Made by a program: the position numbers and the translations under genes
Source: Oasisia sp. SBJ-2009
Lineage: Eukaryota; Annelida; Polychaeta; Sabellida; Siboglinidae
NCBI GenBank assembly: GCA_964017155.1
Contig: OZ024856.1
Coordinates: 312,501-376,500, forward strand
Direction: 5' to 3'
DNA length: 64,000 nucleotides
In this document: in pieces, positions 45,545-58,301 of the stretch
Position numbering within the stretch: position 1 is the stretch's first letter
How the letters are laid out: each line of letters begins with the position of its first letter
Notes under the pieces: model-generated
The model's input: only the letters and a program-made list of their open reading frames with translations
What the model was told of the DNA's origin: nothing
Databases searched by the model: none

Positions 45545-48500
45545 TTGATACTTGATTTTGTTAATTCAATCAATTATATTCATCTTGCGCATATTTATGT
45601 TTTATATACAGCGCGTCTTAGCAGACTTTTGAGGTCGAAAAGACAGCGCGGTCGGCATAAACAAACTGTTTATCGCTTATTTCATATGCTCAGCTCAGTA
45701 ACATGCACCGCTCCGCTTGCGACTGGCACAAATCGCGCTGTCTTTTCGACCTGAAAAGTTTGCCAAGACGCGCTGTTTACAAAACATAAATACCCGCAAG
45801 ATGATTATAATTGAATGAATTAATTTAATCAAGTATCAAATGTTGGCAAAAATACTGATATAATAGCAACATTGAGGTGGGTCCTACTTGTACATAAGTG
45901 CCAAATAGTGAAATACTGAAAACAAATTGAGAGTATACGTGCTTTTATGAGAGAGTGCGCGTGAAGGTACGCGCCCGCAAGTGTAGGCATTGATGTACAA
46001 GTCGGGCCCACCTCAATTTTGCTATTATAACTGTATCTTTGCCAACATTTATACTTGATTTTGTTAATTCAATCAATTATAATCATCTTGCGCATATTAA
46101 TGTTTTATATACAGCGCATCTTAGCAGACTTTTGAGGTCGAAAAGACAGCGGGGTCGGCATAAAAAAACTGTTTATCGCTCATTTCATATGCACAGCGCA
46201 GTAACATGCACCGCTGCGCTTGCGACTGGCACAAATCGCGCTATCTTTTCGACCTCAAAAGTTTGCCAAGACGCGATGTTTATAAAACATAAATACGCGC
46301 AAGATGATTATAATTGAATGAATTAATTTAATCAAGTATCAAATGTTGGCAAAAATACTGATATAATAGCAACATTGAGGTGGGTCCGACTTGTACATAA
46401 GTGCCAAATACTGAAATAGTGACCGCTGCGCTTGCGACTGGCACAAATCGCGCTGTCTTTTCGACCTCAAAAGTTTGCCAAGACGCGCTGTTTATAAAAC
46501 ATAAATACGCGCAAGATGATTATAATTGAATGAATTAATTTAATCAAGTATCAAATGTTGGCAAAAAATAGTGATATAATAGCAACATTGAGGTGGGTCC
46601 GACTTGTACATAAATGCCAAATAGTGAAATAGTGACCGCTGCGCTTGCGACTGGCACAAATCGCGCTGTCTTTTCGACCTCAAAAGTTTGCCAAGACGCG
46701 CTGTTTATAAAACATAAATACGCGCAAGATGATTATAATGGAATGAATTAATTTAATCAAGTATCAAATGTTGGCAAAAATATTGATATAATAGCAACAT
46801 TGAGGTGGGTCCGACTTGTACATAAGTGCCAAATAGTGAAATACTGAAAACAAATTGAGAGTATACGTGCTTTTATGAGAGAGTGCGCGTGAAGGTACGC
46901 GCCCGCAAGTGTAGGCATTTATGTACAAGTCGGGCCCACCTCAATGTTGGTAGTATAACTGTATATTTGCCAACATTTGATACTTGATTTTGTTAATTCA
47001 ATCAATTATATTCATCTTGCGCATATTTATGTTTTATATACAGCGCGTCTTAGCAGACTTTTGAGGTCGAAAAGACAGCGTGGTCGGCATAAACAAACTG
47101 TTTGTCGCCCATTTCATATGCACTGCCCAGTAACATGCACCTCTGCGCTTGCGACTGGCACAAATCGCGCTGTCTTTTCGACCTGAAAAGTTTGCCAAGA
47201 CGCGCTGTTTATAAAACATAAATACGCGCAAGATGATTATAATTGAATGAATTAATTTAATAAAGTATCAAATGTTGGCAAAAATACAGATATAATAGCA
47301 ACAATGAGGTGGGTCCGACTTGTACATAAATGCCTAAAAGTGAAATAGTGACCGCTGCGCTTGCGACTGGCACAAATCGCGCTGTCTTTTCGACCTCAAA
47401 AATTTGCCAAGACGCGATGTTTATAAAACATAAATACGCGCAAGATGATTATAATTGAATGAATTAATTTAATCAAGTATCAAATGTTGGCAAAAATACT
47501 GATATAATAGCAACATTGAGGTGGGTCCTACTTGTACATAAGTGCCAAATAGTGAAATACTGAAAACAAATTGAGAGTATACGTGCTTTTATGAGAGAGT
47601 GCGCGTGAAGGTACGCGCCCGCAAGTGTAGGCATTGATGTACAAGTCGGGCCCACCTCAATTTTGCTATTATAACTGTATCTTTGCCAACATTTGATACT
47701 TGATTTTGTTAATTCAATCAATTATAATCATCTTGCGCATATTAATGTTTTATATACAGCGCATCTTAGCAGACTTTTGAGGTCGAAAAGACAGCGGGGT
47801 CGGCATAAAAAAACTGTTGATCGCTCATTTCATATGCACAGCGCAGTAACATGCACCGCTGCGCTTGCGACTGGCACAAATCGCGCTATCTTTTCGACCT
47901 CAAAAGTTTGCCAAGACGCGATGTTTATAAAACATAAATACGCGCAAGATGATTATAATTGAATGAATTAATTTAATCAAGTATCAAATGTTGGCAAAAA
48001 TACTGATATAATAGCAACATTGAGGTGGGTCCGACTTGTACATAAGTGCCAAATAGTGAAATAGTGACCGCTGCGCTTGCGACTGGCACAAATCGCGCTG
48101 TCTTTTCGACCTCAAAAGTTTGCCAAGACGCGCTGTTTATAAAACATAAATACGCGCAAGATGATTATAATTGAATGAATTAATTTAATCAAGTATCAAA
48201 TGTTGGCAAAAAATAGTGATATAATAGCAACATTGTGGTGGGTCCGACTTGTACATAAATGCCAAATAGTGAAATAGTGACCGCTGCGCTTGCGACTGGC
48301 ACAAATCGCGCTGTCTTTTCGACCTCAAAAGTTTGCCAAGACGCGCTGTTTATAAAACATAAATACGCGCAAGATGATTATAATGGAATGAATTAATTTA
48401 ATCAAGTATCAAATGTTGGCAAAAATATTGATATAATAGCAACATTGAGGTGGGTCCGACTTGTACATAAGTGCCAAATAGTGAAATACTGAAAACAAAT

Positions 48501-48621
48501 TGAGAGTATACGTGCTTTTATGAGAGAGTGCGCGTGAAGGTACGCGCCCGCAAGTGTAGGCATTTATGTACAAGTCGGGCCCACCTCAATGTTGGTAGTA
48601 TAACTGTATATTTGCCAACAT
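45545..48621 (+). repeat. Block C, D, s, s, B, s, D, s, s
   Basis: Anchors are 45545, 46049, 46977 and 47693. The D at 46049 has lost one G in TTGATACTTG. The second half lacks the A and C units of the canonical repeat: B goes through one short unit straight to D. Confidence 0.83.
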
Positions 48622-50769
48622 TTGATACTTGATTTTGTTAATTCAATCAATGATATTCATCTTGCGCATATTTATGTTTTATATACAGCGCGTCTTAGCA
48701 GACTTTTGAGGTCGAAAAGACAGCGTGGTCGGCATAAACAAACTGTTTGTCGCCCATTTCATATGCACTGCCCAGTAACATGCACCTCTGCGCTTGCGAC
48801 TGGCACAAATCGCGCTGTCTTTTCGACCTGAAAAGTTTGCCAAGACGCGCTGTTTATAAAACATAAATACGCGCAAGATGATTATAATTGAATGAATTAA
48901 TTTAATAAAGTATCAAATGTTGGCAAAAATACAGATATAATAGCAACAATGAGGTGGGTCCGACTTGTACATAAATGCCTAAAAGTGAAATAGTGACCGC
49001 TGCGCTTGCGACTGGCACAAATCGCGCTGTCTTTTCGACCTCAAAAATTTGCCAAGACGCGATGTTTATAAAACATAAATACGCGCAAGATGATTATAAT
49101 TGAATGAATTAATTTAATCAAGTATCAAATGTTGGCAAAAATACTGATATAATAGCAACATTGAGGTGGGTCCGACTTGTATATAAGTGCCAAATAGTGA
49201 AATACTGAAAACAATTGAGAGTATACGTGCTTTTATGAGAGAGTGCGCGTGAAGGTACGGGCCCGCAAGTGTTGGCACTTATGTACAAGTCGGGCCCACC
49301 TCAATTTTGGTATAATAACTGTATCTTTGCCAACATTTGATACTTGATTTTGTTAACTCAATCAATTATATTCATCTTGCGCATATTTATGTTTTATATA
49401 CAGCGCGTCTTAGCAGACTTTTGAGGTCGAAAAGACAGCGCGGTCGGCATAAACAAACTGTTTATCGCTTATTTCATATGCTCAGCTCAGTAACATGCAC
49501 CGCTCCGCTTGCGACTGGCACATATCGCGCTGTCTTTTCGACCTGAAAAGTTTGCCAAGACGCGCTGTTTACAAAACATAAATACCCGCAAGATGATTAT
49601 AATTGAATGAATTAATTTAATCAAGTATCAAATGTTGGCAAAAATACTGATATAATAGCAACATTGAGGTGGGTCCTACTTGTACATAAGTGCCAAATAG
49701 TGAAATACTGAAAACAAATTGAGAGTATACGTGCTTTTATGAGAGAGTGCGCGTGAAGGTACGCGCCCGCAAGTGTAGGCATTGATGTACAAGTCGGGCC
49801 CACCTCAATTTTGCTATTATAACTGTATCTTTGCCAACATTTGATACTTGATTTTGTTAATTCAATCAATTATAATCATCTTGCGCATATTAATGTTTTA
49901 TATACAGCGCATCTTAGCAGACTTTTGAGGTCGAAAAGACAGCGGGGTCGGCATAAAAAAACTGTTTATCGCTCATTTCATATGCACAGCGCAGTAACAT
50001 GCACCGCTGCGCTTGCGACTGGCACAAATCGCGCTATCTTTTCGACCTCAAAAGTTTGCCAAGACGCGATGTTTATAAAACATAAATACGCGCAAGATGA
50101 TTATAATTGAATGAATTAATTTAATCAAGTATCAAATGGTGGCAAAAATACTGATATAATAGCAACATTGAGGTGGGTCCGACTTGTACATAAGTGCCAA
50201 ATAGTGAAATAGTGACCGCTGCGCTTGCGACTGGCACAAATCGCGCTGTCTTTTCGACCTCAAAAGTTTGCCAAGACGCGCTGTTTATAAAACATAAATA
50301 CGCGCAAGATGATTATAATTGAATGAATTAATTTAATCAAGTATCAAATGTTGGCAAAAAATAGTGATATTATAGCAACATTGAGGTGGGTCCGACTTGT
50401 ACATAAATGCCAAATAGTGAAATAGTGACCGCTGCGCTTGCGACTGGCACAAATCGCGCTGTCTTTTCGACCTCAAAAGTTTGCCAAGACGCGCTGTTTA
50501 TAAAACATAAATACGCGCAAGATGATTATAATGGAATGAATTAATTTAATCAAGTATCAAATGTTGGCAAAAATATTGATATAATAGCAACATTGAGGTG
50601 GGTCCGACTTGTACATAAGTGCCAAATAGTGAAATACTGAAAACAAATTGAGAGTATACGTGCTTTTATGAGAGAGTGCGCGTGAAGGTACGCGCCCGCA
50701 AGTGTAGGCATTTATGTACAAGTCGGGCCCACCTCAATGTTGGTAGTATAACTGTATATTTGCCAACAT
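48622..50769 (+). repeat. Canonical repeat minus A: B-s-C-D-s-s (2148 bp)
   Basis: Anchors are 48622, 49337 and 49841. The length equals 2652 minus 504, a clean loss of one long unit. The C unit has GTTAACTCAATC, shared with 55650 and 63897, linking these copies. Confidence 0.85.
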
Positions 50770-51484
50770 TTGATACTTGATTTTGTTAATTCAATCAATT
50801 ATATTCATCTTGCGCATATTTATGTTTTATATACAGCGCGTCTTAGCAGACTTTTGAGGTCGAAAAGACAGCGTGGTCGGCATAAACAAACTGTTTGTCG
50901 CCCATTTCATATGCACTGCCCAGTAAAATGCACCTCTGCGCTTGCGACTGGCACAAATCGCGCTGTCTTTTCGACCTCAAAAGTTTGCCAAGACGCGCTG
51001 TTTATAAAACATAAATACGCGCAAGATGATTATAATTGAATGAATTAATTTAATAAAGTATCAAATGTTGGCAAAAATACAGATATAATAGCAACAATGA
51101 GGTGGGTCCGACTTGTACATAAATGCCTAAAAGTGAAATAGTGACCGCTGCGCTTGCGACTGGCACAAATCGCGCTGTCTTTTCGACCTCAAAAATTTGC
51201 CAAGACGCGATGTTTATAAAACATAAATACGCGCAAGATGATTATAATTGAATGAATTAATTTAATCAAGTATCAAATGTTGGCAAAAATACTGATTTAA
51301 TAGCAACATTGAGGTGGGTCCGACTTGTATATAAGTGCCAAATAGTGAAATACTGAAAACAATTGAGAGTATACGTGCTTTTATGAGAGAGTGCGCGTGA
51401 AGGTACGGGCCCGCAAGTGTTGGCACTTACGTACAAGTCGGGCCCACCTCAATTTTGGTATAATAACTGTATCTTTGCCAACAT
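50770..51484 (+). repeat. B plus short unit
   Basis: The anchor at 50770 is B with CTCAAAAG rather than the CTGAAAAG seen in most B copies of the right half of the window; 60742 is similar. It joins to C at 51485 through one short unit, and has a private CAGTAAAATGC near 50921. Confidence 0.82.
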
Positions 51485-53209
51485 TTGATACTTGATTTTG
51501 TTAATTCAATCAATTATATTCATCTTGCGCATATTTATGTTTTATATACAGCGCGTCTTAGCAGACTTTTGAGGTCGAAAAGACAGCGCGGTCGGCATAA
51601 ACAAACTGTTTGTCGCTTATTTCATATGCTCAGCTCAGTAACATGCACCGCTCCGCTTGCGACTGGCACAAATCGCGCTGTCTTTTCGACCTGAAAAGTT
51701 TGCCAAGACGCGCTGTTTACAAAACATAAATACCCGCAAGATGATTATAATTGAATGAATTAATTTAATCAAGTATCAAATGTTGGCAAAAATACTGATA
51801 TAATAGCAACATTGAGGTGGGTCCTACTTGTACATAAGTGCCAAATAGTGAAATACTGAAAACAAATTGAGAGTATACGTCCTTTTATGAGAGAGTGCGC
51901 GTGAAGGTACGCGCCCGCAAGTGTAGGCATTGATGTACAAGTCGGGCCCACCTCAATTTTGCTATTATAACTGTATCTTTGCCAACATTTTATACTTGAT
52001 TTTGTTAATTCAATCAATTATAATCATCTTGCGCATATTAATGTTTTATATACAGCGCATCTTAGCAGACTTTTGAGGTCGAAAAGACAGCGGGGTCGGC
52101 ATAAAAAAAACTGTTTATCGCTCATTTCATATGCACAGCGCAGTAACGTGCACCGCTGCGCTTGCGACTGGCACAAATCGCGCTATCTTTTCGACCTCAA
52201 AAGTTTGCCAAGACGCGATGTTTATAAAACATAAATACGCGCAAGATGATTATAATTGAATGAATTAATTTAATCAAGTATCAAATGTTGGCAAAAATAC
52301 TGATATAATAGCAACATTGAGGTGGGTCCGACTTGTACATAAATGCCAAATAGTGAAATAGTGACCGCTGCGCTTGCGACTGGCACAAATCGCGCTGTCT
52401 TTTCGACCTCAAATGTTTGCCAAGACGCGCTGTTTATAAAACATAAATACGCGCAAGATGATTATAATGGAATGAATTAATTTAATCAAGTATCAAATGT
52501 TGGCAAAAATATTGATATAATAGCAACATTGAGGTGGGTCCGACTTGTACATAAGTGCCAAATAGTGAAATACTGAAAACAAATTGAGAGTATACGTGCT
52601 TTTATGAGAGAGTGCGCGTGAAGGTACGCGCCAGCAAGTGTAGGCATTTATGTACAAGTCGGGCCCACCTCAATGTTGATATTATAACTGTATATTTGCC
52701 AACATTTGATACTTGGTTTTGTTAATTCTATCAATTATAATCATCTTGCGCATATTTATGTTTTATATACAGCGCGTCTTAGCAGACTTTTGAGGTCCAA
52801 AAGACAGCGCGGTCGGCATAAACAAACTGTTTATCGCTCATTTCATATGCTCAGCGCAGTAACATGCACCGCTGCGCTTGCGACAGGCACAAATCGCGCT
52901 GTCTTTTCGACCTCAAACGTTTGCCAAGACGCGCTGTTTATAAAACATAAATACGCGCAAGATGATTATAATGGAATGAATTAATTTAATCAAGTATCAA
53001 ATGTTGGCCAAAATATTGATATAATAGCAACATTGAGGTGGGTCCGACTTGTACATAAGTGCCAAATAGTGAAATACTGAAAACAAATTGAGAGTATACG
53101 TGCTTTTATGAGAGAGTGCGCGTGAAGGTACGGGCCCGCAAGTGTTGGCACTTACGTACAAGTCGGGCCCACCTCAATTTTGGTATAATAACTGTATCTT
53201 TGCCAACAT
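51485..53209 (+). repeat. 1725-bp block, copy 1: C, D, s, A
   Basis: Anchors are 51485, 51989 and 52706. Private markers shared with copy 2 are TACGTCCTTTTATG, TTTTATACTTG at the D anchor, an eight-A run in D, AACGTGCACC, and GCGACAGGCAC in A. Compared with the canonical repeat, B with its short unit and one short unit after D are gone. Confidence 0.87.
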
Positions 53210-54934
53210 TTGATACTTGATTTTGTTAATTCAATAAATTATATTCATCTTGCGCATATTTATGTTTTATATACAGCGCGTCTTAGCAGACTTTTGAGGT
53301 CGAAAAGACAGCGCGGTCGGCATAAACAAACTGTTTGTCGCTTATTTCATATGCTCAGCTCAGTAACATGCACCGCTCCGCTTGCGACTGGCACAAATCG
53401 CGCTGTCTTTTCGACCTGAAAAGTTTGCCAAGACGCGCTGTTTACAAAACATAAATACCCGCAAGATGATTATAATTGAATGAATTAATTTAATCAAGTA
53501 TCAAATGTTGGCAAAAATACTGATATAATAGCAACATTGAGGTGGGTCCTACTTGTACATAAGTGCCAAATAGTGAAATACTGAAAACAAATTGAGAGTA
53601 TACGTCCTTTTATGAGAGAGTGCGCGTGAAGGTACGCGCCCGCAAGTGTAGGCATTGATGTACAAGTCGGGCCCACCTCAATTTTGCTATTATAACTGTA
53701 TCTTTGCCAACATTTTATACTTGATTTTGTTAATTCAATCAATTATAATCATCTTGCGCATATTAATGTTTTATATACAGCGCATCTTAGCAGACTTTTG
53801 AGGTCGAAAAGACAGCGGGGTCGGCATAAAAAAAACTGTTTATCGCTCATTTCATATGCACAGCGCAGTAACGTGCACCGCTGCGCTTGCGACTGGCACA
53901 AATCGCGCTATCTTTTCGACCTCAAAAGTTTGCCAAGACGCGATGTTTATAAAACATAAATACGCGCAAGATGATTATAATTGAATGAATTAATTTAATC
54001 AAGTATCAAATGTTGGCAAAAATACTGATATAATAGCAACATTGAGGTGGGTCCGACTTGTACATAAATGCCAAATAGTGAAATAGTGACCGCTGCGCTT
54101 GCGACTGGCACAAATCGCGCTGTCTTTTCGACCTCAAAAGTTTGCCAAGACGCGCTGTTTATAAAACATAAATACGCGCAAGATGATTATAATGGAATGA
54201 ATTAATTTAATCAAGTATCAAATGTTGGCAAAAATATTGATATAATAGCAACATTGAGGTGGGTCCGACTTGTACATAAGTGCCAAATAGTGAAATACTG
54301 AAAACAAATTGAGAGTATACGTGCTTTTATGAGAGAGTGCGCGTGAAGGTACGCGCCCGCAAGTGTAGGCATTTATGTACAAGTCGGGCCCACCTCAATG
54401 TTGATATTATAACTGTATATTTGCCAACATTTGATACTTGGTTTTGTTAATTCTATCAATTATAATCATCTTGCGCATATTTATGTTTTATATACAGCGC
54501 GTCTTAGCAGACTTTTGAGGTCCAAAAGACAGCGCGGTCGGCATAAACAAACTGTTTATCGCTCATTTCATATGCTCAGCGCAGTAACATGCACCGCTGC
54601 GCTTGCGACAGGCACAAATCGCGCTGTCTTTTCGACCTCAAACGTTTGCCAAGACGCGCTGTTTATAAAACATAAATACGCGCAAGATGATTATAATGGA
54701 ATGAATTAATTTAATCAAGTATCAAATGTTGGCCAAAATATTGATATAATAGCAACATTGAGGTGGGTCCGACTTGTACATAAGTGCCAAATAGTGAAAT
54801 ACTGAAAACAAATTGAGAGTATACGTGCTTTTATGAGAGAGTGCGCGTGAAGGTACGCGCCCGCAAGTGTAGGCATTTATGTACAAGTCGGGCCCACCTC
54901 AATGTTGGTAGCATAACTGTATATTTGCCAACAT
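53210..54934 (+). repeat. 1725-bp block, copy 2: C, D, s, A
   Basis: Anchors are 53210, 53714 and 54431. It is collinear with copy 1 at 1725 bp for all anchors. Differences seen include AATAAATTATATTC in C (near 53235), and CTCAAATG with GCGCCAGCAAG present only in copy 1. A joins straight to C at 53210, the switch lying in spacer 1 near 53130. Confidence 0.87.
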
Positions 54935-57082
54935 TTGATACTTGATTTTGTTAATTCAATCAATGATATTCATCTTGCGCATATTTATGTTTTATATACA
55001 GCGCGTCTTAGCAGACTTTTGAGGTCGAAAAGACAGCGTGGTCGACATAAACAAAGTGTTTGTCGCCCATTTCATATGCACTGCCCAGTAACATGCACCT
55101 CTGCGCTTGCGACTGGCACAAATCGCGCTGTCTTTTCGACCTGAAAAGTTTGCCAAGACGCGCTGTTTATAAAACATAAATACGCGCAAGATGATTATAA
55201 TTGAATGAATTAATTTAATAAAGTATCAAATGTTGGCAAAAATACAGATATAATAGCAACAATGAGGTGGGTCCGACTTGTACATAAATGCCTAAAAGTG
55301 AAATAGTGACCGCTGCGCTTGCGACTGGCACAAATCGCGCTGTCTTTTCGACCTCAAAAATGTGCCAAGACGCGATGTTTATAAAACATAAATACGCGCA
55401 AGATGATTATAATTGAATGAATTAATTTAATCAAGTATCAAATGTTGGCAAAAATACTGATATAATAGCAACATTGAGGTGGGTCCGACTTGTATATAAG
55501 TGCCAAATAGTGAAATACTGAAAACAATTGAGAGTATACGTGCTTTTATGAGAGAGTGCGCGTGAAGGTACGGGCCCGCAAGTGTTGGCACTTATGTACA
55601 AGTCGGGCCCACCTCAATTTTGGTATAATAACTGTATCTTTGCCAACATTTGATACTTGATTTTGTTAACTCAATCAATTATATTCATCTTGCGCATATT
55701 TATGTTTTATATACAGCGCGTCTTAGCAGACTTTTGAGGTCGAAAAGACAGCGCGGTCGGCATAAACAAACTGTTTATCGCTTATTTCATATGCTCAGCT
55801 CAGTAACATGCACCGCTCCGCTTGCGACTGGCACAAATCGCGCTGTCTTTTCGACCTGAAAAGTTTGCCAAGACGCGCTGTTTACAAAACATAAATACCC
55901 GCAAGATGATTATAATTGAATGAATTAATTTAATCAAGTATCAAATGTTGGCAAAAATACTGATATAATAGCAACATTGAGGTGGGTCCTACTTGTACAT
56001 AAGTGCCAAATAGTGAAATACTGAAAACAAATTGAGAGTATACGTGCTTTTATGAGAGAGTGCGCGTGAAGGTACGCGCCCGCAAGTGTAGGCATTGATG
56101 TACAAGTCGGGCCCACCTCAATTTTGCTATTATAACTGTATCTTTGCCAACATTTGATACTTGATTTTGTTAATTCAATCAATTATAATCATCTTGCGCA
56201 TATTAATGTTTTATATACAGCGCATCTTAGCAGACTTTTGAGGTCGAAAAGACAGCGGGGTCGGCATAAAAAAACTGTTTATCGCTCATTTCATATGCAC
56301 AGCGCAGTAACATGCACCGCTGCGCTTGCGACTGGCACAAATCGCGCTATCTTTTCGACCTCAAAAGTTTGCCAAGACGCGATGTTTATAAAACATAAAT
56401 ACGCGCAAGATGATTATAATTGAATGAATTAATTTAATCAAGTATCAAATGTTGGCAAAAATACTGATATAATAGCAACATTGAGGTGGGTCGGACTTGT
56501 ACATAAGTGCCAAATAGTGAAATAGTGACCGCTGCGCTTGCGACTGGCACAAATCGCGCTGTCTTTTCGACCTCAAAAGTTTGCCAAGACGCGCTGTTTA
56601 TAAAACATAAATACGCGCAAGATGATTATAATTGAATGAATTAATTTAATCAAGTATCAAATGTTGGCAAAAAATAGTGATATAATAGCAACATTGAGGT
56701 GGGTCCGACTTGTACATAAATGCCAAATAGTGAAATAGTGACCGCTGCGCTTGCGACTGGCACAAATCGCGCTGTCTTTTCGACCTCAAAAGTTTGCCAA
56801 GACGCGCTGTTTATAAAACATAAATACGCGCAAGATGATTATAATGGAATGAATTAATTTAATCAAGTATCAAATGTTGGCAAAAATATTGATATAATAG
56901 CAACATTGAGGTGGGTCCGACTTGTACATAAGTGCCAAATAGTGAAATACTGAAAACAAATTGAGAGTATACGTGCTTTTATGACAGAGTGCGCGTGAAG
57001 GTACGCGCCCGCAAGTGTAGGCATTTATGTACAAGTCGGGCCCACCTCAATGTTGATATTATAACTGTATATTTGCCAACAT
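54431..57082 (+). repeat. Canonical higher-order repeat A-B-s-C-D-s-s, copy 6 (2652 bp)
   Basis: Anchors are 54431 (A), 54935 (B), 55650 (C) and 56154 (D). It is about 29 kb from the other complete copies but has the same order and the same length, which supports A-B-s-C-D-s-s as the underlying unit. B has private GTCGACATAAACAAAGTG. Confidence 0.87.
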
Positions 57083-58301
57083 TTGATACTTGGTTTTGTT
57101 AATTCTATCAATTATAATCATCTTGCGCATATTTATGTTTTATATACAGCGCGTCTTAGCAGACTTTTGAGGTCCAAAAGACAGCGCGGTCGGCATAAAC
57201 AAACTGTTTATCGCTCATTTCATATGCTCAGCGCAGTAACATGCACCGCTGCGCTTGCGACTGGCACAAATCGCGCTGTCTTTTCGACCTCAAACGTTTG
57301 CCAAGACGCGCTGTTTATAAAACATAAATACGCGCAAGATGATTATAATGGAATGAATTAATTTAATCAAGTATCAAATGTTGGCCAAAATATTGATATA
57401 ATAGCAACATTGAGGTGGGTCCGACTTGTACATAAGTGCCAAATAGTGAAATACTGAAAACAAATTGAGAGTATACGTGCTTTTATGAGAGAGTGCGCGT
57501 GAAGGTACGCGCCCGCAAGTGTAGGCATTTATGTACAAGTCGGGCCCACCTCAATGTTGGTAGTATAACTGTATATTTGCCAACATTTGATACTTGATTT
57601 TGTTAATTCAATCAATGATATTCATCTTGCGCATATTTATGTTTTATATACAGCGCGTCTTAGCAGACTTTTGAGGTCGAAAAGACAGCGTGGTCGGCAT
57701 AAACAAACTGTTTGTCGCCCATTTCATATGCACTGCCCAGTAACATGCACCTCTGCGCTTGCGACTGGCACAAATCGCGCTGTCTTTTCGACCTGAAAAG
57801 TTTGCCAAGACGCGCTGTTTATAAAACATAAATACGCGCAAGATGATTATAATTGAATGAATTAATTTAATAAAGTATCAAATGTTGGCAAAAATACAGA
57901 TATAATAGCAACAATGAGGTGGGTCCGACTTGTACATAAATGCCTAAAAGTGAAATAGTGACCGCTGCGCTTGCGACTGGCACAAATCGCGCTGTCTTTT
58001 CGACCTCAAAAATTTGCCAAGACGCGATGTTTATAAAACATAAATACGCGCAAGATGATTATAATTGAATGAATTAATTTAATCAAGTATCAAATGTTGG
58101 CAAAAATACTGATATAATAGCAACATTGAGGTGGGTCCGACTTGTATATAAGTGCCAAATAGTGAAATACTGAAAACAATTGAGAGTATACGTGCTTTTA
58201 TGAGAGAGTGCGCGTGAAGGTACGGGCCCGCAAGTGTTGGCACTTACGTACAAGTCGGGCCCACCTCAATTTTGGTATAATAACTGTATCTTTGCCAACA
58301 T
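57083..58301 (+). repeat. A, B, s
   Basis: Anchors are 57083 and 57587, followed by one short unit leading to C at 58302. This is a canonical order continued from the previous block. Spacer 1 before 57083 has ATGACAGAG in place of ATGAGAGAG. Confidence 0.83.
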
